The notes: generated from the sequence alone by a model not told the origin. Positions 8,656-16,839 are shown, counted from the first letter of the stretch. The stretch: DNA of 34,817 nucleotides from Candidatus Sumerlaeota bacterium (GCA_016928695.1 JAFGKF010000200.1:1-34817); one strand, 5' to 3'. Program-made: numbers and translations.

Positions 8656-10380
8656 TCATCTCCGCAGGAGCAGGGTGGTCTGCTCCTCGCCCTCCAGGGT
8701 GAACTCCTCGAGGATCTCGAGGCCGCGGTGGAACTCCAGGTCAGGGGTCAGGTAGGTCGGCTTGTACTGCTCGCTGCGGCCACCGCTGGTGGCGATGCGC
8801 TCACGGCGCATGTCGTCGAAGAGCGAGGCCTCCACCATGCCCATGCGGAGAGGGGCGAGGCGGCCCGACTTGCGCTTGGTCTCGTACTCCATGTTGAGGC
8901 GCTGCAGCTCGCGCTCCAGATCGCCGAGGAAGGCGCCCCAGTGTTCGCGCAGACCCAGGCTGATCTCGGACACGAGCAGGGCATAGCAGGGAGGGTGGCC
9001 CCAGACGGGCACCACCATGAAATCGGTGATCTGACGGCCGCAGCGGCACGCAACCGCCTGGACAGCCTGGGTCACCTGATGCTCGCTGAGCTTCTCGCCT
9101 GTGATGTTGCTGAACCGCGAGCCCTTGTGGAGGAAACGGATGACGGGGCACTGCTCCATGAAACCCGCCACCTCGACGACATCGTGGATGTTGTAGCGGT
9201 GCAGCCCACTGAAGTTGGTCAGGACGATGAAGTACTTGCGGCCCACCTCGACCTCGTGGGCGAGGAGGGTCGTGGGATTGTCCACCTCCTCCTCCTCGAT
9301 GGGGATGAACTCGTAGAAGTGGCCGAAGGGATCGAGGGGGCCCTCCGGTGTCCCGTCGCGCATGGGGATGGTCATGCGGCCCTCGCTGGCGATCAGACCG
9401 ATGTCGCGGATCGGCGTGCCGCCGTAGTGGGCCGGGTAGAGATCGAGGTAGTGCCCCAGAGTTCCCCCCATCCAGTTGGTGATGAGACGGAGATCGGTCC
9501 AGACGTCCTTCGGAAGAAGATGTCCCGTCCGCTCGATGATCCCCTCGAGGTGGTGCGCGCGGCGCGGGTCGGGGCGGAGCGCGGCGACCTCGGCGCGGAT
9601 GCGCGCGGGCTCATGGGCAACCGAGATGCTGACAGTTCCATCGTGGACGTCGCGGACGATCTCCTCCCGGTGGTGGTCCATGATCTGCGCCAGCATCAGG
9701 AAGCTCGAGGGATTGGCGGTGACCAGGAAGCTCACGCTCTGGGCGGCGCCCCACCGGGCGAGTGCGTAGTACTTGTCCGCGTGATTCGAGAGTGCATAGA
9801 GTGGCGCGGGGATCGCATAGATGTTGCGCACGAAGCGCGACTGCGTCTCCGTCGAGAGTCCCGACATCGAACCGCAGGCCACGCCGTGGGCGGTGCGCTC
9901 CTCGACAGGGGGGGAGACGATGGGGAGCACCTGGCGGCCAAGGCAGCCGCTGTGATCGCGCAGCGCGGCGGCCACCCAGGTCGACCAGCCCCTGCGATAG
10001 CGCGAGTGGCTCTCAGCGGTGACGGGAATGAATTTGGGCTCGGCGTCCGATCCGCTCGACATGGCATACATCAGAAGGCGCTCGGAGGGATCGAACATCA
10101 CGCCGATGTCACCGGTCTCCCGCATCCGATTGATCCAGGGCCGAACGTCCTCGTAGGTGGTCACAGGAACTCTGCGGCGGAAGGTCTGCACATCACCGAT
10201 GGTCGGATAACCCAGGGCCCTGCCCATCTCGCCGCTGGCCTGCTGGGCGATGATCTCGGCGAGCACCACGCTTTGGCAGTGAGCCATGCGGCGGCTGGCC
10301 TGCCGGAACTGGCGGAGCAGGAGCATCCCCTGACTCCTGGCTGCGGTGGAGAGAACCGCGCGGATAGACCTCTGAAGCAT
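8656..10380 (-). CDS. GH3 family acyl-adenylate-forming enzyme
   Basis: 574 aa, the usual length for bacterial GH3 proteins. GH3 enzymes are members of the ANL superfamily that adenylate a carboxylic acid and, in plants, join it to an amino acid. Visible motifs are the nucleotide loop SSGSDAEPKFIPVT (in place of SSGTTxGxxK), GGTLGHYLDLYP, ASEGRMTIPM, the long acidic FYEFIPIEEEEVDNPTTLLAHEVEVGRKYFIVLTN region and LHRYNIHDVVEV, the second nucleotide-binding segment. There is no signal peptide. It is the first gene of a three-gene operon with an epimerase-like and a hydrolase gene. A bacterial GH3 followed by a dipeptide-epimerase-like enzyme suggests synthesis of an acyl-amino-acid or peptide-like compound (inference). 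Confidence 0.88.
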   Translation of the reverse strand: MLQRSIRAVLSTAARSQGMLLLRQFRQASRRMAHCQSVVLAEIIAQQASGEMGRALGYPTIGDVQTFRRRVPVTTYEDVRPWINRMRETGDIGVMFDPSERLLMYAMSSGSDAEPKFIPVTAESHSRYRRGWSTWVAAALRDHSGCLGRQVLPIVSPPVEERTAHGVACGSMSGLSTETQSRFVRNIYAIPAPLYALSNHADKYYALARWGAAQSVSFLVTANPSSFLMLAQIMDHHREEIVRDVHDGTVSISVAHEPARIRAEVAALRPDPRRAHHLEGIIERTGHLLPKDVWTDLRLITNWMGGTLGHYLDLYPAHYGGTPIRDIGLIASEGRMTIPMRDGTPEGPLDPFGHFYEFIPIEEEEVDNPTTLLAHEVEVGRKYFIVLTNFSGLHRYNIHDVVEVAGFMEQCPVIRFLHKGSRFSNITGEKLSEHQVTQAVQAVACRCGRQITDFMVVPVWGHPPCYALLVSEISLGLREHWGAFLGDLERELQRLNMEYETKRKSGRLAPLRMGMVEASLFDDMRRERIATSGGRSEQYKPTYLTPDLEFHRGLEILEEFTLEGEEQTTLLLRR

Positions 10381-10457
10381 CCCGTGCCCCCTGCGGCTGA
10401 GCGATCCCCCCGTCCCGCGAGGATCTCCCTCGCCGCTGACAGGATGGGTTGTCCGCC

Positions 10458-10561
10458 CCTATCTGCTCAAAAATCAGTTGTGTGGGCAACAGGAAAATCC
10501 CCCTCAGACAGAGGGGCTCAGGCCGGCCCGCCATCTCACGCCCAGTCCACGGGCAGATAGG
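10458..10561. promoter_or_regulatory. Inverted repeats in the divergent GH3 / methyltransferase intergenic region
   Basis: The 218-nt gap between two divergently oriented genes contains perfect 9-bp outer arms CCTATCTGC (10458-10466) and GCAGATAGG (10553-10561). Inside them is a short hairpin CCCCTC-AGACA-GAGGGG (10500-10516). It could be a structured leader or paired operator sites. No convincing -35/-10 pair was seen. Confidence 0.3.
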
Positions 10562-10598
10562 TGTTGCGAGAGGCAGTCCAAACGTCTGGTTTGAACGC

Positions 10599-11536
10599 AT
10601 GTGGCCTTTCAACAGACCCTTTGGGCGGGACCATCGACTGCGAGGCGAACGACTCCTTGACCGTTTCCATCGGCGGCTCTTCGGACTCCCCTTCCTCTTC
10701 TCCAAGGGCGAGCTCTCACAGCGACTCATCCGCGATCTGCGCGGCAAGCGACTGCTGGAGATCGGATGCCGATCGGGCGTCTGGTCGACGGACTTCGCGC
10801 TGCGCGGCGCCCGGGTGACGGGTCTGGATCTCCATGCAGAGTGCCTCGGGGAGCACGCCCGTGCGCTGCGGTCTCTGCCCCCCCCCCACACATGCAGTTT
10901 TTACAGGGTGATGCCCTGCACCTCCCCTTTCGCCCGGAGTCCCACGATGTCGTCGTGATGTTCGACTGCCTCGAGCACATCCAGGACGACGAGGCCGCCC
11001 TGCGAGAGATGGTGCGTGTCCTCCAGCCGGGAGGGCGCCTCTTTCTCACCGTGCCCACCAAGCCGGGGCATCCCCCCCACAGGGTGTTCACGCGCCTGAT
11101 CTCGCTGCTCCCCCGGTCGATGCTGCGGCAGGCCCAGGTGCGAGACTCGGTCATCGACACCGACGCGGGCGAGGGCGTTGACATCGCGCAGGCCGAGGAG
11201 TCCGAAATCCTCAGGGCCTTTGGCCATTGGCGACACTACAGCCCCGAGGACATGGAGGCGCTGATCTCACGCACACTCGGCCTTCGCCTCAGTCGGATCG
11301 TTCCCTATCAGAGACTCTTCGAGAGCGAGGCGATCTGCTTCCACCTCAGCGTGCGGGGATTCCGGCGCCGCTCCCTGTATCCTCTGCTTCGCCTGATGGC
11401 GGCGCTCGACATGCTTCTCCCGCGCCGCTATCCCAGCGTTCAGATCTTCGTGATCGCCGAGAGAGTCGCGGAGGACGCCCTGACTCTCAGCCCCTCGCCC
11501 GCTCCCTCTCCCTCACGAGCTGACCGGCCTGAATGA
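10599..11536 (+). pseudogene. Class I SAM-dependent methyltransferase, frameshifted at a C10 tract
   Basis: One methyltransferase is spread over two frames. The first frame (ATG at 10599, MWPFNRPFGRDHR) carries the SAM-binding motif I, LLEIGCRSGVWSTDFALRGARVTGLDLH. It then meets a run of ten C (10878-10887) and ends shortly after. The second frame continues with the expected downstream motifs: MQFLQGDALHLPF, DVVVMFDCLEHIQDDEAALREMVRVLQPGGRLFLTVPT, then a long hydrophobic or basic tail (FRRRSLYPLLRLMAALDMLLP). One extra C, two fewer C, or a -1 ribosomal slip would restore a roughly 312-aa methyltransferase_11 protein. Options are phase variation by slippage, a true pseudogene, or a homopolymer sequencing error. 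The last 50 nt overlap the convergent nucleotidyltransferase gene. Its position between envelope-type genes may suggest modification of a lipid or glycan, but this is not shown. Confidence 0.75.
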
Positions 11537-12230
11537 GCGACTCGAACGTCCCCGCGTCCGACCACCACCCGTCGACCTGGGCCCAGGTGAGATCGCCGCG
11601 CCTGACGTAGGCGTTGTTGACATCGGTGATCTCCAGCTCGCCGCGGGCCGAGGGCTCGAGTCCGTGGATCACCTCCCAGACATAGTCATCATACATGTAG
11701 ACCCCCGTCACGGCGAAGCTGCTCTTGGGCTGCCGCGGCTTCTCCTCGATCCCGACGACGCGATCGCCGTCCAGCTCCGGGACGCCGAACCGCTGCGGAT
11801 CGGGCACCTCGCGGAGCAGGATCTTCGCGCCCGTCCTCTGCGCGCGATAGGCCTCGACGTGCGGCCGGATCGAATTCTCGAAGATGTTGTCGCCCAGGAT
11901 CACCACCACGCGGTCGCGGTCGACAAAGTCCTCCGCGAGGCTCAGGGCGTCGGCGATCCCCCCCTCGCCCTCCTGGTAGGTGTAGTGGAGGTCGCGCAGC
12001 CCGAGCTCCCGGCCGTTTCCGAGGAGCTGGAGAAAGTCCCCGGCGAAGCTCCCCCCCGTGACGATCATGATGTCCGTGATCCCAGCCTCGATCAGAGTCA
12101 GGAGCGGCCAGTGGATCATCGGACGGTTATAGACCGGCAGGAGGTGCTTGTTGGTGATCTTGGTCAGCGGCATCAGGCGCGTCCCCAGCCCCCCGGCCAG
12201 AATCACGCCCTTGATTGTCTTCTCACTCAT
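11487..12230 (-). CDS. Sugar-phosphate nucleotidyltransferase (RmlA-like, short form)
   Basis: Transfers a nucleotide to a sugar phosphate to make an activated sugar. The start MSEKTIKGVILAGG is preferred over the longer ORF because GGGAGCGAGCG directly precedes the ATG. Motifs are the GxGTRL nucleotide loop (VILAGGLGTRLMPLTKITNKHLLPVYNRPMIHWPL), GDNIFE, EKPRQPKSSFAVTGVYMYD, GELEITDVNNAYVRRG and GWWSDAGTFESL, all typical of glucose-1-phosphate thymidylyltransferases. At 247 aa it lacks the C-terminal tail of classical RmlA (about 290 aa), so sugar and nucleotide specificity are uncertain. It follows fliN on the same strand after a 98-nt gap; a role in flagellar or surface glycosylation is only a positional suggestion. 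Confidence 0.85.
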   Translation of the reverse strand: MSEKTIKGVILAGGLGTRLMPLTKITNKHLLPVYNRPMIHWPLLTLIEAGITDIMIVTGGSFAGDFLQLLGNGRELGLRDLHYTYQEGEGGIADALSLAEDFVDRDRVVVILGDNIFENSIRPHVEAYRAQRTGAKILLREVPDPQRFGVPELDGDRVVGIEEKPRQPKSSFAVTGVYMYDDYVWEVIHGLEPSARGELEITDVNNAYVRRGDLTWAQVDGWWSDAGTFESLIQAGQLVRERERARG

Positions 12231-12256
12231 CGCTCGCTCCCAGCGCACAGAGAAAT

Positions 12257-12282
12257 CGGGCGGCACCATGAGGGACCGCCCG
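12257..12282 (-). terminator. Possible hairpin between fliN and the nucleotidyltransferase gene
   Basis: Inverted repeat CGGGCGG/CCGCCCG with a 12-nt loop, followed on the minus strand by ATTTCT. The short, weak U-rich tail makes it at best a partial terminator separating fliN from the downstream gene. Confidence 0.3.
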
Positions 12283-12328
12283 CGAAGGGGCAAGCTGGAT
12301 GTGGGCCGACCCCCTCCCGGGGCCGGGC

Positions 12329-12727
12329 TCAGCCGAGCTGCTCGATGCGCTCCATCGGCGAGATGATGTCGGTCAGGCGGACGCCGAAGCGCTCATTGAC
12401 CACGACGATCTCGCCCCGGGCGACAAGCTTCTCGTTGACGAGCACCTCGAAGGGCTCACCGACGAACTTCTGCAGCTCGATGACCGATCCCTGGCCGAGC
12501 TGGAGCAGATCGTTGATCAGCATGCGGGTGCGGCCGATCTCCACCCGGACCTGCAGAGGGATGTCGAGGAGGAATTCGAGGTCGATCGGCTTGCTCTGCC
12601 CCCCAGACGGCTCATCCTGCAGGGGCTGATCCATCTCGGACTCGGCCTGCCCCTCGGCCGTGGCGACCGGCCCCTCGGCGCTGGTCTCCTCCTCCGGGGT
12701 CTCGCTGACGCTCTCATTCTCAGACAT
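12329..12727 (-). CDS. fliN: Flagellar motor switch protein FliN
   Basis: 132 aa. The first 45 residues are acidic and low-complexity (MSENESVSETPEEETSAEGP), as is common in FliN. The C-terminal SpoA domain is clear: LEFLLDIPLQVRVEIGRTRMLINDLLQLGQGSVIELQKFVGEPFEVLVNEKLVARGEIVVVNERFGVRLTDI. FliN forms the lower ring of the C-ring with FliM and helps set rotation direction and export-substrate docking. It follows fliM by 6 nt, so the two are translationally linked. It is the last clearly flagellar gene of the operon. Confidence 0.97.
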   Translation of the reverse strand: MSENESVSETPEEETSAEGPVATAEGQAESEMDQPLQDEPSGGQSKPIDLEFLLDIPLQVRVEIGRTRMLINDLLQLGQGSVIELQKFVGEPFEVLVNEKLVARGEIVVVNERFGVRLTDIISPMERIEQLG

Positions 12728-12733
12728 GACATC

Positions 12734-13717
12734 TCACCTCTTGGGATCGACCAGGCTCTCGACCTGGACCGCGCGGCAGCCCCGGTGCACGCCGATGCGT
12801 CCGCGGAATTTCAGGATGTCCTCGACATAGACCTCGCAGGGCGTGCTGCAGTCCTCGTCGAGGATGATGGTGTCGCCGACCTTGAGATTGAGCAGCTCAC
12901 GCCCCGTGATCTGTGAGCCACCGAGATGAACCATGAGGTCGACATCGACCTCGCTGATCTGATTGCGCAGGCGGTTCATCCACGTGCTGTCGAAGTCCAC
13001 GGTCTCCGTCTGGAAGCCGGCGCGGAGCTTCTCGCGGATCGGCTCGAGCGTGGAGTAGGGCAGGCAGAACGTCATGGTGCCCGAGGCCTCCTCGAACTCC
13101 AGCTCGAGGGAGATCGTCACCACCACGTCGCTCGGGGGCACAATGTTGACAAACTGCGGGTTGATCTCGGATCGGACGTGGGTGATGTCCAGAGGGCTGA
13201 TGGCCTGCCAGGCCTCCTGGTAGTCGTCGATCGCGATGTCGACGACCTTCTTGATCAGCCGCTGCTCGATGACGGTGAAGTCCCGGCCCTCGAGCTTGTA
13301 GTGGGTGCCCCCGCTGCCCCCGAAGAAGGTGTCGACGAAGACGAAGACGAGCCTGCCCTCGAGCACGAGAAGGCTCAGCCCCCTCAGGGGATCCATGCGG
13401 ATGAGATGCAGACTGGTCGGCAGCGGCAGGTTCCGCATGAAATCGCCGAATTTCCGCAGGTCGGTGCCCAGAACCGAGACGTCGACCACCCGGTGAAGCG
13501 CGGTGGAGATCGAGGTGCGGAAGAGGCGCGCGAACCGGTCGTGCACGATCTCGAGAGTCGGCAGTCGGCCGCGGATGATGCGATCCTGGTTGGCGAAGTC
13601 GAAGGAGGAGGGACCGAAGGTCTCCTCCTGGGGGATCTCGGTCTCGACCTCGATCTCACCCCCCGAGATGCCCTTGAGCAGGGCATCGACCTCATCCTGG
13701 CTGAGGACTTCGCTCAA
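12734..13717 (-). CDS. fliM: Flagellar motor switch protein FliM
   Basis: 327 aa, the normal length. The N-terminus SEVLSQDEVDALLKGI is the CheY-phosphate-binding segment (LSQxEIDALL), so the motor is probably under chemotaxis control. The middle domain follows (DRIIRGRLPTLEIVHDRFARLFRTSIS, GGSGGTHYKLEGRDFTVIEQRLIKKVV), with the GGxG element that contacts FliG, and then a C-terminal SpoA domain (VDVDLMVHLGGSQITGRELLNLKVGDTIILDEDCSTPCEVYVEDILKFRGRIG). It sits between fliL and fliN in the usual order. Confidence 0.97.
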   Translation of the reverse strand: MSEVLSQDEVDALLKGISGGEIEVETEIPQEETFGPSSFDFANQDRIIRGRLPTLEIVHDRFARLFRTSISTALHRVVDVSVLGTDLRKFGDFMRNLPLPTSLHLIRMDPLRGLSLLVLEGRLVFVFVDTFFGGSGGTHYKLEGRDFTVIEQRLIKKVVDIAIDDYQEAWQAISPLDITHVRSEINPQFVNIVPPSDVVVTISLELEFEEASGTMTFCLPYSTLEPIREKLRAGFQTETVDFDSTWMNRLRNQISEVDVDLMVHLGGSQITGRELLNLKVGDTIILDEDCSTPCEVYVEDILKFRGRIGVHRGCRAVQVESLVDPKR

Positions 13718-13763
13718 CTGTCAATCCTCCGACGGTCCGGCGTTCAGCGCGCTCTCAGTGCAA

Positions 13764-14267
13764 TCACTGGACCAAGAACTCCTCGAAGAGCACCCGGCGG
13801 ATGGTCCCCTGGCGCAGATGCTGCTCAATCCTCTGCCGGATCTGGTCTTTGACCAGCTCCTTGCCAGCGACGGTGTTGATGTCCTCCATGACCAGGCCGG
13901 AGAGATAGAGCAGCACGGTGTCATGAATCAGGGGCATCCGCTCCATGATGACAGCCTCCATGGCGCTGTCCTCGAGCTCGAGGGCGATCCGCACCCGCAG
14001 GTAGCGCGATCCCGCGGACTCGTTGAGGTTCACGGTGAACTCCTCGAGCTGCACAATGGTTCCAAATTCCGGGATGGCGTCGGGGGGCGGCTCCGGGATC
14101 TCCGCATCATCTCCCCCGGCACTCATGAAGATCTTGGCGCCGGCGGCGACTCCGCCGATCACCACGATGGCCCCGAGCACCGTGATGATGAGCTTCAGGG
14201 GGGACTTCTTCCTCGGAGCGGGCGTCGCCTCCTCCTCCGGGGTCTTTTCCTGCTGCTCTTCGGCCAT
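13764..14267 (-). CDS. fliL: Flagellar basal body-associated protein FliL
   Basis: 167 aa single-pass inner-membrane protein that supports stator function near the basal body. A charged cytoplasmic N-terminus (MAEEQQEKTPEEEATPAPRKKSPLK) is followed by one membrane helix (LIITVLGAIVVIGGVAAGAKIF, near residues 25-46). The periplasmic FliL domain has the expected VNLNESAGSRYLRVRIALEL and C-terminal IRQRIEQHLRQGTIRRVLFEEFLVQ. The gene lies between motB and fliM, as in many operons. A 46-nt gap to fliM contains nothing distinctive. Confidence 0.95.
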   Translation of the reverse strand: MAEEQQEKTPEEEATPAPRKKSPLKLIITVLGAIVVIGGVAAGAKIFMSAGGDDAEIPEPPPDAIPEFGTIVQLEEFTVNLNESAGSRYLRVRIALELEDSAMEAVIMERMPLIHDTVLLYLSGLVMEDINTVAGKELVKDQIRQRIEQHLRQGTIRRVLFEEFLVQ

Positions 14268-14282
14268 GGTATCTCTCCGTTC

Positions 14283-15059
14283 TCAGCCCGCGAGGGGCGC
14301 GAATAGAATATCCGAAAGCGTGGTGTCGATGACGATCTCAACGCGCCGGTGGCGCGGATCAGCGAGGTCGATCACCTCCCCCTCCTCGTCCCTGAGCGGA
14401 CACTGGCTCCCCCGCCCCACGAGGGTGAGAGTGCGCTCGTCGAGGGGGGGACTGAGCCCGATGAGGTGCTGCAGCACCGAGTCGGCACGGCGGAGGCTCA
14501 GAGACATCTGCGCCTGGGGATCGCCCCCCTGATCGGGTGCTCCGGAGGCGTGCCCCTCGATGCGCATGGGGAAATGCATCCGCCGCAGAAGAGGGCAGAG
14601 CGAGATCAGCATCTGCTGCGCCTCGGAGGTGAGCTCGGCGTCATTGCGCCCGAAGGCGAGATCGGACCGAAAGCGCACGATGATCCCCTCGGGGGTCCGT
14701 GTGATCTCGATCAGGTCCTCATTGCCCTGGATCACCTCGAGAAGCTTGAGGAGCTCCTGATACGCCTCGCTCTCCGTGGTGATGGGGCTCTCCTCGTCCC
14801 CCCCCAGCGCTGGGGGCTCGGAGATCGCCGGGATCACCGTCTCGTTCTCGACAAAGGCCCGCCCCCCCAGCTCGCTCACACTGGGCTCGCGCATCATCAT
14901 GCCGAAGGCCTCGTCGATCTGCTGCTGATCCATGGAGGACATGGTCAGGAGCAGAACAAAGAAGGTGAGCAGGAGGGTCAGGAGATCCGAGAAGGTGATC
15001 ATCCAGGCATTCGGATCGATCTCCCGGACCACGATCTCCTCTTTGGGCTTCTTGGCCAT
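14283..15059 (-). CDS. motB: Flagellar stator protein MotB (canonical, with ion-binding Asp)
   Basis: 258 aa. The start at MAKKPKEEIVV is chosen for the GGAGGT 9 nt upstream; the ORF-track GTG lies 6 nt earlier and overlaps the previous stop. The single membrane helix NAWMITFSDLLTLLLTFFVLLLTM contains the conserved Asp that carries H+ or Na+ through the stator. The plug/linker region follows, then an OmpA-like peptidoglycan-binding domain (MRIEGHASGAPDQGG ... MSLSLRRADSVLQHLI ... LVGRGSQCPL ... RHRRVEIVID), where the usual EGHTD is EGHASG. It lies directly downstream of a second motB-like gene and upstream of fliL. Confidence 0.92.
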   Translation of the reverse strand: MAKKPKEEIVVREIDPNAWMITFSDLLTLLLTFFVLLLTMSSMDQQQIDEAFGMMMREPSVSELGGRAFVENETVIPAISEPPALGGDEESPITTESEAYQELLKLLEVIQGNEDLIEITRTPEGIIVRFRSDLAFGRNDAELTSEAQQMLISLCPLLRRMHFPMRIEGHASGAPDQGGDPQAQMSLSLRRADSVLQHLIGLSPPLDERTLTLVGRGSQCPLRDEEGEVIDLADPRHRRVEIVIDTTLSDILFAPLAG

Positions 15060-15061
15060 CG

Positions 15062-15868
15062 TCACTCGACCTCCCCGCTGACCTCGGCGGTCTCGATCGG
15101 CTCGGCCGGGACGACAAAGGTGAAGCCCCCGACATCGACCATCTGGGTGGGTGAGCGGAAGGCGGGTTCGTGCGCCCCCTCATGGACCACGATTTCGACC
15201 CGGCGATTGAAGGCGTGCTGCTGTTCGGTCTCGTCGGCGCTCTGCGGGCGAACCGCCCCGAGACTCGCCACCGTCATCCTCGAGTGTGAGATCCCCCTGT
15301 CGAGAAAATCGTCGTAGACGCGCGCCGCCCGCGCCGCGGCGAACCACCACGGGGTCTCGAAGGACGTGCGATATGCACTCTCTCGGTCTGTGTGACCCTC
15401 GATGGTGATCAAGCACCCACTCTGCCCGAGCATCTGGACGATGTCGCTGAGAATGGGGGCGGCCTCCTCGATCAGCGTGTCCTCGCCCTCCTCGAAGAGA
15501 GCGTCGCCCTGGAGAATGAAGACGAGGTCCTCATCGCGGATCTCCACATCGATGCCCCCCTGACGAGTCTCGTCCGGCATCAGGCTGGCCAGGCGCTCCG
15601 TGAGCTCATCCCGGTCCTCGGTCGTCAGGGAGAAGTTGACCGAGTTGAGCATCCCATCGTCAGGGCTCTCGGTCTCTCCCCCCGGCATCCGGCCAAAGGT
15701 CCCGATCAGCGACCCGATGACGACACGCATCTTCTCCTGATCGATGGTGGCCATGGTGTTGAGCAGGATGAAGAAGGCCAGGAGGATCACACTCAGGGCA
15801 CAGAACTGCACCGTGAAGGGGTCGACCACGATCTGGTCCACGAAGCGCTTTTTGACCTTCTTGGCCAC
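15062..15868 (-). CDS. MotB-like OmpA-domain protein lacking the ion-binding Asp
   Basis: 268 aa, GTG start, one predicted membrane helix and a C-terminal OmpA-like domain (CLITIEGHTDRESAYRTSFETPWWFAAARAARVYDDFLDRGI ... NRRVEIVVHEG). It aligns by eye with the neighbouring MotB: ITFSDLLTLLLTFFVLLLTMSSMD against VQFCALSVILLAFFILLNTMATID. The motif Asp therefore corresponds to Ala (FSDL versus FCAL), so it should not conduct ions alone. It keeps the intact peptidoglycan-binding EGHTD that MotB itself has altered. It lies between motA and motB with a 15-nt gap on one side and overlapping spacing on the other, so it is expressed with the stator. Likely roles are a non-conducting stator partner or a structural MotB paralogue (inference). 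Confidence 0.85.
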   Translation of the reverse strand: MAKKVKKRFVDQIVVDPFTVQFCALSVILLAFFILLNTMATIDQEKMRVVIGSLIGTFGRMPGGETESPDDGMLNSVNFSLTTEDRDELTERLASLMPDETRQGGIDVEIRDEDLVFILQGDALFEEGEDTLIEEAAPILSDIVQMLGQSGCLITIEGHTDRESAYRTSFETPWWFAAARAARVYDDFLDRGISHSRMTVASLGAVRPQSADETEQQHAFNRRVEIVVHEGAHEPAFRSPTQMVDVGGFTFVVPAEPIETAEVSGEVE

Positions 15869-15883
15869 CGGTGATGCGCCCCC

Positions 15884-16648
15884 TCAGTTGAACTGCGACG
15901 TCCGCTTGGCCGGGCGGAGGAAGGCGTGGAGTCGCTGCTCGACCACGCGCGGGTTGTCACCGGCGGCGATGGCCAGGATCCCCTCGAGGGCCAGCTCCTT
16001 GACCTCGATCTCGTCCTCGCTCCGGCCGCGGAGCTTGCTGGCCAGGGGGTTGAACATCAGATTCGCCATGATGGCGCCGTAGAAGGTGGTGAGGAGAGCC
16101 ACAGCCATCTGCGGGCCGATCGAGTTGGGATCGCTCATGTTCTGGAGCATGCCGACGAGCCCGATCAGCGTCCCGATCAGGCCGAGCGCTGGGGAGAACG
16201 TCCCCATCGTCGTCATGATGTCCACGCCCTTCTTGTGGCGCGATCGGACCTTGTCGATCTCCGTCTGCAGAATGCCCTCGATCGCCTCGGGCTCCTGCCC
16301 GTCGACGGCGAGCTGGACCCCCCGCGTGATGAAGATGTCGTCGACGTCCTGAATCGCGCTCTCCAGCGCCAGGATGCCATCGCGGCGCGCCTTGCTGGCG
16401 AAGTCGACAAGAAGCGGAATCATGTCAGCCCCCGCGCGCACCTTGGAGAAGAAGGCATTCTTGATGACTCCCATCACCCCGAGCACCTCATTGAGCGGAT
16501 AGGCGATCAGGGTGGCGCCGATCGTCCCGCCGACAACGATCGCGATCGAGGGCACGTTGATGAACGCCCCCAGACTCCCACCCATGGCGATGGAGCCAAT
16601 GACCAGACCGAAGGCGGAGATGATCCCAAGAATTGTCGCGATATCCAT
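15884..16648 (-). CDS. motA: Flagellar stator protein MotA
   Basis: 254 aa, four membrane helices: DIATILGIISAFGLVIGSIAM, INVPSIAIVVGGTIGATLIAYP, and the C-terminal pair FSPALGLIGTLIGLVGML and MAVALLTTFYGAIMANLMFNPLA. The large cytoplasmic loop holds the torque-generating charged residues. The GTFSPALGLIGTLIGLV segment and 254-aa length resemble the PomA-type MotA class, which includes both Na+ and H+ stators, so ion choice cannot be settled. It is the first gene of the motA-motB-like-motB-fliL-fliM-fliN series and is preceded by a sigma-54-type promoter. Confidence 0.96.
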   Translation of the reverse strand: MDIATILGIISAFGLVIGSIAMGGSLGAFINVPSIAIVVGGTIGATLIAYPLNEVLGVMGVIKNAFFSKVRAGADMIPLLVDFASKARRDGILALESAIQDVDDIFITRGVQLAVDGQEPEAIEGILQTEIDKVRSRHKKGVDIMTTMGTFSPALGLIGTLIGLVGMLQNMSDPNSIGPQMAVALLTTFYGAIMANLMFNPLASKLRGRSEDEIEVKELALEGILAIAAGDNPRVVEQRLHAFLRPAKRTSQFN

Positions 16649-16824
16649 CTCTGCGTCTCGCCTCTCGATTGACCCCGTTGGTCACAGTTCAAGCGGGGAA
16701 CTCCCTGCTGAGGAGGTCCCAGTTTCTTTTCGGAGGGCTGTCCGAACTCCTGAACACCTTTTTGGTGCTGAAACCACTGAGGATAGGGCAATTGCTCCAT
16801 GAGGCGGAAAAGGATATCGACAGG

Positions 16825-16839
16825 GCAATGACGGTGCCA
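16825..16839 (-). promoter_or_regulatory. Sigma-54 (RpoN) -24/-12 promoter upstream of motA
   Basis: On the minus strand the sequence TGGCAC-CGTCA-TTGC matches the RpoN consensus TGGCAC-N5-TTGC at every defined position, with GG and GC at the required spacing. It lies about 176 nt upstream of the motA start, leaving a leader of about 165 nt. Flagellar genes are frequent RpoN targets. It lies in a 351-nt gene-free gap (16649-16999) in which I see no other convincing site; the small ORFs there look like noise. Confidence 0.75.

Noticed and set aside
8512-10560. 682-aa plus-strand ORF
   Set aside because: Shadow of the GH3 gene on the opposite strand; no coherent fold or motif.
10449-10958. Methyltransferase halves as two independent genes
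   Set aside because: Each half holds only part of one methyltransferase fold, and they join at a homopolymer; a single frameshifted gene is simpler.
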